From contig JAJRSP010000138.1 of assembly GCA_024278775.1 (NCBI GenBank), forward strand, positions 1-49,930: 49,930 bases of DNA, written 5' to 3'. Positions within the stretch are counted from its first letter, which is position 1; the number at the start of each line of letters is the position of its first letter. The notes under the pieces were generated by a model. The model did not search any database and had not been told where the DNA came from. It was given only the letters and a program-made list of their open reading frames with translations. Of the stretch, positions 35,001-41,955 are shown in pieces. The translations under genes and the position numbers were made by a program. This DNA is from Planctomycetota bacterium. Its GTDB lineage: Bacteria > Planctomycetota > Phycisphaerae > UBA1845.

Positions 35001-36947
35001 CAAACCGGAGTATGCGTTGGAAGCAACCCGATAACTTGCACGCCGCTCGATCAATGCCACGTGGCCGGAACCTGCGATACAGTCACCGGTCTTTGCGATG
35101 ATCCGTTCGCGCCAAACGGAACAGGCTGTAATGACAACAATGCCTGTACGCAGACGGACGCATGCCAAGCGGGCATATGTACCGGAAGCAACCCCGTAAT
35201 CTGCACGCCACTGGATCAATGCCACGTCGCCGGAGCCTGCGATACGGTCACGGGCTTATGCGACGACCCGTTCGCAGCGAATGGGACAGGCTGTGACGAC
35301 AGCGATGCCTGCACACAAACGGATACGTGCCAAGCGGGCGTATGCGCCGGAAGCAACCCGGTGATCTGCACGCCACTGGATCAATGCCACGTAGCCGGAA
35401 CGTGCGATACCGTCACCGGATTATGCGATGATCCGTTCGCGCCGAATGGGACGGGCTGCAATGACAATAATGCCTGCACTCAGACAGACGAATGTCAGAC
35501 CGGCGTATGCACTGGAAGTAACTCCGTGGTCTGCACACCGCTCGATCAGTGTCACGCAACTGGAACGTGCGACACAATCACGGGTCTATGCGACGATCCG
35601 TTCGTGCCTAACGGAACAGGCTGCGATGACAGCGACGCCTGCACGCAGACAGACGAATGCCAAGCCGGGCAATGCACCGGAAACAACACGATAATCTGCA
35701 CGCCGCTCGACCAATGCCACGTCGCCGGAACGTGCGACACAGTCACAGGCCTGTGCGACGATCCATTCGCACCCGACGGAACGGGCTGCGACGATGGCGA
35801 CCTCTGCACTCAAAACGCGACGTGTACCGGCGGATCGTGCGGCGGTGGTACGCCGGTTTCCTGCCCGCCCGACCAGCTTTGCGACCCCGGCGACGGGCAG
35901 TGCAAGGAATGCTTACTGGACACCGATTGTGCCACGAACGAAATGTGCGACATCAAGCTCGGCACATGCTTTGGCCTATGCGTGAATTCGGATGAGTGTG
36001 CCGACCTGATCGACAATCTCACGGGCATGCCGCCCGCCGACGCAGTTCGGGACAACGCCTGCTTGTGGTGGTCGTGTGGCGGGGGAACGTGCAGCAACGA
36101 TCCAGCACAGCCCTGCGACATCGATGGCGATTGCGGTGCGGGCAACTCCTGCACACCGGGCGTAGCCAACACCTGCACATCGTTCGCACTAATCGAGCCA
36201 TCCGACATGGGCAGCCCGTTTAACAACTGCGAACCGGACGGCTTCTGCAACAATTCGGACGTCAACCACGCATTGTTGTGCTTCGCAGCCTCATCGCCTT
36301 GCGAGAAAATCAACATCGACGCCGGCGGACCGTTCAGCGATTGCAACCCCGACGGATTCTGCAACCTCTTCGATGCCAACCACGCGCTGGCCTGCTTCGC
36401 CAACCAAAGCCCCTGCGATTGCTCCGGCGGCCCCGCCCCGCAGATCGGCTCCAACACAGTGGCACAAGTAACCTTAACCGCCCGAGCTTCGGTGCGTACG
36501 GTGCAACCGGGCCAGGTGTTTCAGGTCAATGTGTTCATTGATGGCTCGCTCGACGCATTGCAAAGCTATCAATTGCACACAGCCGTCACCGGAGGAAGCC
36601 GGGGGCGATTCGATCTCGTCGATGTGTCCATCGAAGATCGAGGTGACCACGTGTTCGCTGGGCAGGCGAGCCAATTCGACGCATTCAACATCGGAACGAG
36701 TCAGATGATCGGTGCGATGTACGGCGGTTTTGTCGACACGCCTCGAAACGCGTACCTCGCGACGTTCACCTACGAAGCCTCCACGGACGCGAGCGGAACT
36801 TTCGTCATCGATGTTCTACACGACGAAACCGTTGGCGATCAGACATTCCTGATCGGTGCCAACTATCGCGACCGGATCGAAGTAACTCAGACCAAACCGG
36901 CCATCGTATTCATCAATCCGGGAACAACGGAGGCTATCCGCCGTTAG
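32028..36947 (+). CDS. Very large secreted metzincin protease with Cys-rich tandem repeats
   Basis: 1639 residues from ATG 32028 (GGGGAG 6 nt upstream), starting with a signal peptide to about residue 24. The catalytic domain has the full metzincin zinc motif HEMGHLWGAFH at 351-361 and many cysteines, like reprolysin-type M12B proteases. A proprotein-convertase-like P domain follows (about 583-740). Next are eight 55-residue Cys-rich repeats at 839-1278, each starting CTPLDQCH and containing GLCDDPF and ACTQTD. Then come a Cys-rich spacer, two dockerin-like units (EPDGFCNNSDVNHALLCF near 1399 and a second copy, planctomycete type) and a C-terminal cohesin-like beta domain (about 1485-1639). 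Probably a surface or secreted enzyme for large protein substrates, or with a binding role through the repeats. Confidence 0.9.
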   Translation: MLLLPRSLSTFAVALAVCASIAAAREPENFVALSQSANDVLGLRASRVVELDVAASPGQSFSLSVPLDGRQVTLDLAPHSVRSADHYRVMVQQADGKLVEAKTGPVRTLRGAVQGQPGSVVAGSLLKDGLYALVQLTPDAEYWIEPLFRRVDGASRRHYVLYRKADVLPGGHSCATEARQAAVGIPQQPQELGGCGGGGVCVAELACDADVEYFNTYGTVPATEARINAVINTVNLQYESQVGITHQITTIIVRTANPDPYTSTDAVTRLCEFITEWTNNQSGVQRDMAQLFTGAVIDGTTIGIAADIGGSGVCVNSGACTGGPFGPLGSYCLSQSDFNGNFSCATDLSAHEMGHLWGAFHCSCPSNTMNAGITCTNTFTAGSISSIVSYRDTRACLTSGVGCTKDCQPGHIPEAEPICVMNYDDVTNGGCNSTVPTWSPIGLSAGVCGESGTYLRDIPCVDDTPCTPFGQTCNTGTGICNGGPFGSRDTDWWQFTLTEAHEVNLCVTGEFPVLVGIVDDGGGANCAGAAFLSSNSGFGCVEVCATADLTAGTWTAFVSPNTFDSVACGSTYNAEVRCDSANGTPTTYQATVNQGIPDGSPGTPLTHTINVPDSVTIGDLDIALVITHTWVGDLTVTLEHLGTSVSLISRPGLPDIDPSFGCSGDDYNIVLDDGGTGGPIEDLCAATLPPSPPNYSPDKTLSAFDGMDSAGDWTITIADSAMPDPGTLVEWSLLIDSQVANPCTQNLCAGVDCTALDNDCAAGVCDPANGLCVQDTASFAGVECRASTGQCDTAETCDGLNATCPTDQFATGPCDDGNACTLTDTCQAGVCTGSNPVVCTPLDQCHVAGTCDTGTGLCDDPFAANGTSCNDNNACTQTDICQAGICTGGNPVICTPLDQCHVAGTCDTVTGLCDDPFAPNGTGCDDSDACTQTDTCQVGVCAGSNPVICTPLDQCHVAGTCDTVTGLCDDPFAANGTGCNDNNACTQTDACQTGVCVGSNPITCTPLDQCHVAGTCDTVTGLCDDPFAPNGTGCNDNNACTQTDACQAGICTGSNPVICTPLDQCHVAGACDTVTGLCDDPFAANGTGCDDSDACTQTDTCQAGVCAGSNPVICTPLDQCHVAGTCDTVTGLCDDPFAPNGTGCNDNNACTQTDECQTGVCTGSNSVVCTPLDQCHATGTCDTITGLCDDPFVPNGTGCDDSDACTQTDECQAGQCTGNNTIICTPLDQCHVAGTCDTVTGLCDDPFAPDGTGCDDGDLCTQNATCTGGSCGGGTPVSCPPDQLCDPGDGQCKECLLDTDCATNEMCDIKLGTCFGLCVNSDECADLIDNLTGMPPADAVRDNACLWWSCGGGTCSNDPAQPCDIDGDCGAGNSCTPGVANTCTSFALIEPSDMGSPFNNCEPDGFCNNSDVNHALLCFAASSPCEKINIDAGGPFSDCNPDGFCNLFDANHALACFANQSPCDCSGGPAPQIGSNTVAQVTLTARASVRTVQPGQVFQVNVFIDGSLDALQSYQLHTAVTGGSRGRFDLVDVSIEDRGDHVFAGQASQFDAFNIGTSQMIGAMYGGFVDTPRNAYLATFTYEASTDASGTFVIDVLHDETVGDQTFLIGANYRDRIEVTQTKPAIVFINPGTTEAIRR
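34542..35861 (+). repeat. Eight tandem 165-bp coding repeats
   Basis: Eight consecutive 165-bp (55-codon) units in the protease gene. Units 1-7 are complete; the last is degenerate in its second half. Units alternate mainly between two subtypes (CNDNNACTQTD and CDDSDACTQTD), which suggests duplication in blocks. Synonymous differences between units show that protein sequence is under selection. Confidence 0.95.
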
Positions 36948-37003
36948 ATTCGGCAGGGTTCCGATCTTCAAACGCGTACGGCGGAGATCGAGCGACACGA
37001 AAA

Positions 37004-37912
37004 ATGACTGACACAACACCCCAAAACCTGCTGGACCAGGCGACTACGCTGGCGAAGATGGCGAAGGACGAAGACCTCGGCGGTGGGGACGTGACGTCGG
37101 GGTTGATCGATCCCGCCACGAGGGGAACGTTCGCACTGGCGGCGCGACAGCGGGGAATCTTCGCGGGACGGGAAATCGTCCCAGCCATCCTCACCGCCTA
37201 CGGCGATTCGATTCAAACTGAGTGGGCCGATCGGGGGCGCGACGGCGAGACGATAGGCCGGGACACGACCGCCCTTCTCACGCTGAGCGGCCCGGTGTGC
37301 GACGTGCTGACCGTCGAGCGCGTCCTGCTCAATTTCCTGCAAAGACTATGCGGCATCGCGACGCTCACGCGGGCCTACGTCGATGCGGTCGCCGGAACCG
37401 ACGCTAAAATCTTCGACACGCGCAAGACGACGCCCGGCTGGCGACACCTCGAAAAATACGCGGTACGCTGCGGCGGCGGCTTCAATCACCGCATGGGCCT
37501 GTACGACGCGGTGCTCATCAAGGACAACCACCTCGCCGGCATACCAGCCGATCGACTGGCTGGCTTTGTGTTTGGATTACTGAATCAGCTCACCGCCGAG
37601 ACGGGCGAGGCAGCCCGATCGACCATCAAATTCGTCGAGGTGGAGGCCGACACATTGGAGCAGGTTGAGGCGTTGCTGTCGGTCGTCGGAATCGATGTCA
37701 TCCTGCTGGACAACTTCTCGCCCGACCGACTGCGCGAAGCCGTGACCTTGCGAGACGGAATAAATCTTCAGGGTCGCGTTGCGCTGGAAGCGTCGGGCGG
37801 AATCACCTTGGCCACCGTGCGTTCGGTCGCGGAAACGGGCGTCGATCGCATCTCCGTCGGTGCCGTCACACACTCCGCCCCGTCACTCGATCTGGGGCTG
37901 GACACAATCTGA
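37004..37912 (+). CDS. Nicotinate-nucleotide pyrophosphorylase (carboxylating)
   Basis: 302-residue quinolinate phosphoribosyltransferase, which makes nicotinate mononucleotide from quinolinate and PRPP in de novo NAD synthesis. Signatures: LNFLQRLCGIATLT near 110-123, DTRKTTPGWRHLEKYAVRCGGG near 140-160 with the conserved basic residues, HRMGLYDAVLIKDNH, VEVEAD, and the C-terminal ASGGI...GVDRISVG. Length is normal for the family. It lies 56 bp after the giant protease, but no functional link is expected. It is convergent with the next gene (7 bp gap). Confidence 0.97.
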   Translation: MTDTTPQNLLDQATTLAKMAKDEDLGGGDVTSGLIDPATRGTFALAARQRGIFAGREIVPAILTAYGDSIQTEWADRGRDGETIGRDTTALLTLSGPVCDVLTVERVLLNFLQRLCGIATLTRAYVDAVAGTDAKIFDTRKTTPGWRHLEKYAVRCGGGFNHRMGLYDAVLIKDNHLAGIPADRLAGFVFGLLNQLTAETGEAARSTIKFVEVEADTLEQVEALLSVVGIDVILLDNFSPDRLREAVTLRDGINLQGRVALEASGGITLATVRSVAETGVDRISVGAVTHSAPSLDLGLDTI

Positions 37913-37919
37913 ACGCACA

Positions 37920-38549
37920 TCAATTCATTTTCACCGATTCCGTCTTGGGCACGCGCATGTCATCGATCAAGCCGCGCCAGATATCGCACACGAAATCGAA
38001 TTCGTATTCCAGAATATCCGCGAGCGTCACAAAATCCTGAGCGAGAATCGCGTCCTTGACTTCGGTAAGTTTTCCGCGAACCGGAGCCATGCGCTCGCTG
38101 AATTCATCCCTGCGCGCGGCAATGCCCGCTTCGTGCTGCCCAAGGAACGAAACCGCCTGAACCACAACGTCGTTGACCTTCAGCCACTGCGACACGCATT
38201 GCGAGAGAATCTTCATCGCCTCCGTCGTTTTCCCCTGTGCAAAAAGACCGGTAGCCTCTCTGCGCTGTTCATCGGCTGCGTTGAGCGCCAAGCGCGCTTC
38301 GACCAGCGCGTCGCCCACGACGACCCGTGGTTGGCCGGTCTCGACATCGATCCGCGCGTAGTCATCCGCAACGGCAGCCAACACGTCGGCCACCTGATCG
38401 CCTTCGACATCGATCCCGTCACAGGCAAAACCGACGATCACGACGCCCTCGGAAGAATTCTCGATCCGAACCGCTTCAAGCACGTCATCAACGGTCGCGG
38501 ACACCGCATGATCTGTGTTTGTTTTCCTGCCATCGACGTAGACATCCAT
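37920..38549 (-). CDS. Unknown protein, flagellar/motility-like acidic helical
   Basis: 209 residues from ATG 38549 (GGGAGCG upstream). The N-terminal half begins MDVYVDGRKTNTDHAVSATVDDVLEAV, a small beta/alpha unit. The second half (about 85-205) is helical (EARLALNAADEQRREATGLFAQGKTTEAMKILSQCVSQW). There is no signal, membrane segment or known catalytic motif. I do not recognise the family; the motility hint in the title rests only on the helical-bundle look and is weak. It is co-directional with the PIG-L gene upstream, with a 123-bp gap. Confidence 0.55.
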   Translation of the reverse strand: MDVYVDGRKTNTDHAVSATVDDVLEAVRIENSSEGVVIVGFACDGIDVEGDQVADVLAAVADDYARIDVETGQPRVVVGDALVEARLALNAADEQRREATGLFAQGKTTEAMKILSQCVSQWLKVNDVVVQAVSFLGQHEAGIAARRDEFSERMAPVRGKLTEVKDAILAQDFVTLADILEYEFDFVCDIWRGLIDDMRVPKTESVKMN

Positions 38550-38672
38550 CGAAAGCGCTCCCTTTTTTGAGTTTCGCCAGCGGGCGCGCAAAAGCAGCGC
38601 CCCAGTGGGTATCGACGCCCCACGGCAAGAAACATGCCCCCAACTGAGATGCGAAACAAAAAAAGAAACACC

Positions 38673-39440
38673 CTACGGCGACGGAGGCGGCGAATTCGGA
38701 TCGAACGGCGGCGGAATCTTCCAAGCGCCCAGAGCAGCCACCATGTCCGAAACACCGATCGCCCGGGGCAGCGCGTACGATTCGCCAAACGCATAGCCCG
38801 CAGCCGCACCGTCCGCCGAAGCGTTGCCGCGAATGTATTGAACAACCCGCTCCACGCGCTCCTCATCGAATTGCGACTTGTAGCAGCGCACAGCCTCAAT
38901 TTTCCGATCGATCGTGTCGGCGATATCCACAACGAACCGGCAATGATAGTGCGTCACATCCGCCGCCATCGGCACGGGACGATAGACAAGATGATCGATA
39001 CGGTGCGGCTTCGTGCCGTCGAACCGATCGTCCCACTTGGTCAACTGCGAATAAAAACGCGCCGCCTCCGTGATGAGTTGAGCCTGATAATGATCCGGCG
39101 ACGCAGACGGCGTGCGACCAGCCATCGTGACCACAATCCCCGGCCTGTGCCTCCGAAGAACAGTAGCCACCCTGTACCGCGCAACCGGGCCGTCCATCAA
39201 CTCACGATTCGGAAGATCGAGCGTTTCACAATGCGCCACACCCAATATCTCAGCCGCAGCAGCCGACTCCTTCGTCCGCGTCTCGAACGTACCGCGCGGC
39301 GTCGGTTCGCCGGTCGTCATATGCACCATGCCCACGCGATAACCCTGATCGACGAGCTTCGCGATGGCACCCCCCATGCCGATTTCGAGATCGTCCGGGT
39401 GCGGAGCCGTGAAAATAATGTCCAGTCCCTTGTCAGCCAT
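38673..39440 (-). CDS. PIG-L/LmbE-family deacetylase
   Basis: 255 residues from ATG 39440, AGAGGA 8 nt upstream. The zinc-binding motif HPDDLEIGMGG is at about 14-24, and a further His is in SPDHYQAQ near 119-126. Family members remove N-acetyl groups from GlcNAc-linked small molecules (bacillithiol/mycothiol precursors, glycolipids). The TGEPTPRGTFETRTKE region (about 44-60) and THYHCRFVVDI resemble BshB-type enzymes. Pro-rich tail. The substrate is unknown. Confidence 0.88.
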   Translation of the reverse strand: MADKGLDIIFTAPHPDDLEIGMGGAIAKLVDQGYRVGMVHMTTGEPTPRGTFETRTKESAAAAEILGVAHCETLDLPNRELMDGPVARYRVATVLRRHRPGIVVTMAGRTPSASPDHYQAQLITEAARFYSQLTKWDDRFDGTKPHRIDHLVYRPVPMAADVTHYHCRFVVDIADTIDRKIEAVRCYKSQFDEERVERVVQYIRGNASADGAAAGYAFGESYALPRAIGVSDMVAALGAWKIPPPFDPNSPPPSP

Positions 39441-39871
39441 GCGTTGCGTTCCTCTGAAATCGATTTTCAATCACGGGTGGACTATAGACATCGGCCCACA
39501 TGCGGACAAGTTGCGGGCGGCGCGTTGCGTCGGAACACGCACCGGCTAAGCTGTGCGCAGACAAAAACGACACGAAGCCAAACGCCGGATCGCCCCGAAT
39601 CGCGACTCTTCAGGCATGTGCAATGTGAAGCTATGATCTGCCCCCGCATTGCGACGGGAAACAATCTTTTCCCCCCTTGCAAAGGGGGGATACAGGGGGG
39701 TCTGGACCAAGGCAACGCCTCGCTTCGCACGAAGAACCTCCCCCAACCCCTCCTTCTGAAGGAGGGGAGAAAGAGCGTAATCTTCGCGTCCGTGCAGCCC
39801 AACAGTGCTTGCTGTTATTGGGGATTGCAGATGGCTGAATAGTTACCCCGAATCAAACCGCGAGGAATGGC
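39441..39871. other. 431-bp divergent intergenic region
   Basis: No gene supported. It lies between the divergent PIG-L and thioesterase genes and contains the 113-bp CCCCCCTTGCAAAGGGGGG element. Promoters for both genes should lie here, but I see no clear ones. Confidence 0.5.
39663..39775 (+). repeat. Dual-hairpin CCCCCCTTGCAAAGGGGGG element, copy 1
   Basis: Contains two hairpins: CCCCCCTTGCAAAGGGGGG, and a second formed by CCCCTCCTTC and GAAGGAGGGG. The element is repeated at 44587-44702, with nearly the same order and spacing, in the same direction. Confidence 0.85.
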
Positions 39872-40282
39872 ATGAAACCCGGATTTGAACCAGGCATCAC
39901 GCGCGAAGTGCAGGTCACCGTCACACCCGAAATGTGCCCCGCGTTCGACGGCGTTGTCGTTCATCGGGTCTATTCCACCTGGTCGATGGTGCATCATATG
40001 GAACTGGCCGCCCGCAAGGTGCTTGTCGATTTCCTTGAAGACCATGAGGAGGGAATCGGAACGCGCGTGTGCGTCGATCACAAAGCGCCAGCCGTCGTCG
40101 GAACGCTCGTGACGGTTCGGGCGGAGTTGGTAAAAGTCCGCCGAAACGTCGCAATTTGCAGGGTGACAGCCTGGGACACCGACCGTCTTCTCGGCGAAGG
40201 CGAGCAGCATCAAGCCGTACTCACCAGGGACAGCCTCGCTAAAATCATGGCCCGCGCTTCGAATCATAAACGGAATGGATAG
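39872..40282 (+). CDS. Hotdog-fold thioesterase (FlK-like)
   Basis: 136 residues, ATG with GAGGA upstream. It resembles the small fluoroacetyl-CoA-thioesterase-like hotdog proteins: VYSTWSMVHHMELAARKVLVDFLEDHEEGIGTRVCVDHKAPAVVGTLVTVRA, followed by AICRVTAWDTDRLLGEGEQHQAVL. In FlK the catalytic set is Thr/Glu/His; here a Glu (MELAA) and His (DHKA) at matching places are visible. Probably hydrolyses acyl-CoA thioesters. The substrate is unknown. Confidence 0.8.
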   Translation: MKPGFEPGITREVQVTVTPEMCPAFDGVVVHRVYSTWSMVHHMELAARKVLVDFLEDHEEGIGTRVCVDHKAPAVVGTLVTVRAELVKVRRNVAICRVTAWDTDRLLGEGEQHQAVLTRDSLAKIMARASNHKRNG

Positions 40283-40319
40283 ATCCGTCGTTGTTGCGTA
40301 GTCTTTGCCCATGCGCAGC

Positions 40320-40350
40320 GAGCCGCGAACTTCAGTTCGCGCGGACGTCC
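40320..40350 (-). repeat. Divergent inverted copy of the GACTGAAGTC repeat
   Basis: Reads, on the minus strand, GGACGTCCGCGCGAACTGAA and then GTTCGCGGCTC, the same palindrome family as 29394 with a changed core (GAACTGAAGTTC). Confidence 0.7.
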
Positions 40351-40431
40351 CAGGTGTCACAACCACAAGTCACCACGCGCGTCGAATCCGTTCTCGGCCC
40401 ACGGACACCCCATCAACGACCCATCACCGCT

Positions 40432-41319
40432 TCATCGGCTCAAAGTTTCCCACAGCAGGGTCTTCGCGTTGAACAACGCATGCAGAACGATCGGCGCCAA
40501 CAGAGAACCACTGCGCACATACAGCAAGCCAAGCAACACACCCAGCGCAGCCAGCGCAGGCACGACGTGCGGCTGCGGACTGTCACCACCGCCCGCGTGG
40601 ATCGCACCGAACACCGTGCCCGTAATCAAGACCGCCGCCCAACGTCGCCCCAGAAGATTGGCCAGGCAATTCTGCACCATGCCGCGGAAAAAAATCTCTT
40701 CCGCAACCGGCGCGATCAACACCGTGCCAATCCAAAGCGTCACGATCGGCACCTCGCCCGCGCGCAGCGCATCGATCACATCGTGCTCGAAAACTTCATA
40801 CCCGGGAAACCAGGTCGTGATGGAAAGAAGTGTCAGATTCAGAACAGCCCAGCAAACCGCCAGCGACGCAAGGAGATACACTCCGCCAAGCGCCGCCGAG
40901 CGCATGACACTGATGTCACCGAGCAGGAACCGCCTCGCCCCACCGTCCACCACGCGCCGGGCAACAACGAGGCAGGCCACCGCACCCAACAACTGCGCGA
41001 CGTTGCCGCACCAGATCATCGACACGTCGCGCCGATCCTCAACCACCCAGCGCTGAACAGCCTCGGCCAGAATCGTCGCGGTCAGCAACCAAACGAGCAG
41101 CGGCGCGAGCACCGCTTCCGCCGAAATGCGATTCGGCGGAACGTGTGACACCAAAACCGAGGCGTACCGCGCACGAACCCATCGCGAAACACCCGCCACG
41201 ACGACCGCCGCGCCGAAGATGATCAAGAAACGATCGGCAAGCTCAAGAACGTCAGTCACTACGATTCCGTGCAGCAAAGGGAACACCGGGGGAACCACGG
41301 CAAGCACCGCCACCCGCAA
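40432..41319 (-). CDS. CPBP-family intramembrane metalloprotease
   Basis: 295 residues with about seven to eight hydrophobic segments. Family motifs are intact: EE at 207-208 with R212 (APVAEEIFFRG), His 241 in FGAIHAG, and His 280/Asn 284 in LLAPIVLHALFN. The family includes CAAX-prenyl proteases and bacteriocin self-immunity proteins; its members act inside the membrane. The start TTG at 41319 is the first in frame, with AAGGG upstream; GTG codons a few residues in are possible. It lies 37 bp after the stop of a 41-codon gene on the same strand, with no terminator between, so the two are probably one transcript. Confidence 0.88.
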   Translation of the reverse strand: MRVAVLAVVPPVFPLLHGIVVTDVLELADRFLIIFGAAVVVAGVSRWVRARYASVLVSHVPPNRISAEAVLAPLLVWLLTATILAEAVQRWVVEDRRDVSMIWCGNVAQLLGAVACLVVARRVVDGGARRFLLGDISVMRSAALGGVYLLASLAVCWAVLNLTLLSITTWFPGYEVFEHDVIDALRAGEVPIVTLWIGTVLIAPVAEEIFFRGMVQNCLANLLGRRWAAVLITGTVFGAIHAGGGDSPQPHVVPALAALGVLLGLLYVRSGSLLAPIVLHALFNAKTLLWETLSR

Positions 41320-41356
41320 TCGGCACGCCCTTCACGGTCGCCGAACGTTCGCGAAC

Positions 41357-41482
41357 TCAGAACGTGATATTGGAAAAAACGTCGGTCAGCGATCCAAACA
41401 CGAACGTCAGCAGGTTCTCGAGAAAGCCGAACAGCGCCGACAAAAACGTACTCAAACCAAAATCCACCAATGAACCACCCAT
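41357..41482 (-). CDS. 41-residue acidic hydrophobic peptide A
   Basis: ATG 41482 to TGA, 41 residues. Shine-Dalgarno AAAGGAAG ends 8 nt before the start, and a TTGTCG-N16-TATGAT promoter lies just upstream. The peptide has no Lys or Arg, two Asp and one Glu (net charge about -3), and is rich in Phe, Leu and Val. The middle has A-L-F-G-F-L and the end is NITF. Charged residues interrupt the hydrophobic run, so an amphipathic helix or hairpin at the membrane is more likely than a full membrane span. It is a paralogue of the peptide at 41716-41841: same length, ungapped, nine identical residues. It runs into the CPBP protease gene. Function unknown. Confidence 0.75.
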   Translation of the reverse strand: MGGSLVDFGLSTFLSALFGFLENLLTFVFGSLTDVFSNITF

Positions 41483-41509
41483 TTTGAATACTTCCTTTAG
41501 CTAGCGAAA

Positions 41510-41537
41510 ATCATATGTCAGCCGCACCGGCCGACAA
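41510..41537 (-). promoter_or_regulatory. Promoter of peptide A
   Basis: Minus-strand TTGTCG (41537-41532) and TATGAT (41515-41510) with a 16-bp spacer. Predicted start near 41503, giving a leader of about 21 nt that contains the AAAGGAAG site. Confidence 0.6.
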
Positions 41538-41592
41538 CGTACGACCATTGTCCGCCCGCACGACGTGTCCGAAAAGGGGATACCACACAGCA

Positions 41593-41633
41593 AAAGAAAA
41601 ATCCACTATGCGCGCATCGCGACGATAGTGGAT
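41593..41633 (-). terminator. Terminator after peptide B
   Basis: 9-bp perfect stem (41601-41609 with 41625-41633, ATCCACTAT/ATAGTGGAT) around a GC-rich loop, followed on the minus strand by TTTTTCTTTT. It lies about 83 bp after the stop of peptide B and before the promoter of peptide A, so the two peptide genes are separate units. Confidence 0.85.
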
Positions 41634-41715
41634 CGCTGATGATTGGAGAAACGCCGACCGGCACACGCGCCGCCATCAAGCGTTCAGTCAATCGATTGCG
41701 TAACCCGCACCCAAA

Positions 41716-41841
41716 CTACAGGGTGATGTTGAGCAGGTCGTTAATGATGGTGGTGAGGGCAGCCAGGAAACTATCCAGCAACGTGCCGAAAGTCGCCTGG
41801 AACACATCGAGAATTCCACGAGAAATCGTATCAAAAAACAT
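41716..41841 (-). CDS. 41-residue acidic hydrophobic peptide B
   Basis: ATG 41841 to TAG, 41 residues, AGGAG 8 nt upstream. Four Asp, one Arg, net charge about -3, otherwise Leu, Ile, Phe, Thr, Ala. It shares with peptide A the Met start, Gly at 9, A-x-F-G-x-L at 16-21 and NIT[FL] at the end (nine identical of 41, with seven further hydrophobic swaps). Own promoter-like sequence (41918-41946) and own terminator. No sign of a leader peptide with a cleavage site or of an N-terminal signal. Possible roles include a membrane-active or signalling peptide, or a small structural peptide. Confidence 0.75.
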   Translation of the reverse strand: MFFDTISRGILDVFQATFGTLLDSFLAALTTIINDLLNITL

Positions 41842-41917
41842 GACAAAAACTCCTATTTCTTGTCTTTCCTACTTGGCTGTAACCGCGCCTACAATCGGCT
41901 TCTTGCCACGGAAGTGT

Positions 41918-41946
41918 ATTCTTGACTGGCAAAAGGCTCTTGACAA
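41918..41946 (-). promoter_or_regulatory. Promoter of peptide B
   Basis: Minus-strand TTGTCA (41946-41941) and AAGAAT (41923-41918) with a 17-bp spacer, just after the stop of the flavoprotein gene. The -10 box matches the consensus at four of six positions, so this is moderate evidence. Confidence 0.45.
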
Positions 41947-41955
41947 GGGGTAATC

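Noticed and set aside
34542..35861. Possible CRISPR array from evenly spaced repeats
   Set aside because: Unit length is 165 bp and the whole unit is repeated without variable spacers. It is in frame within a protein of Cys-rich repeats.
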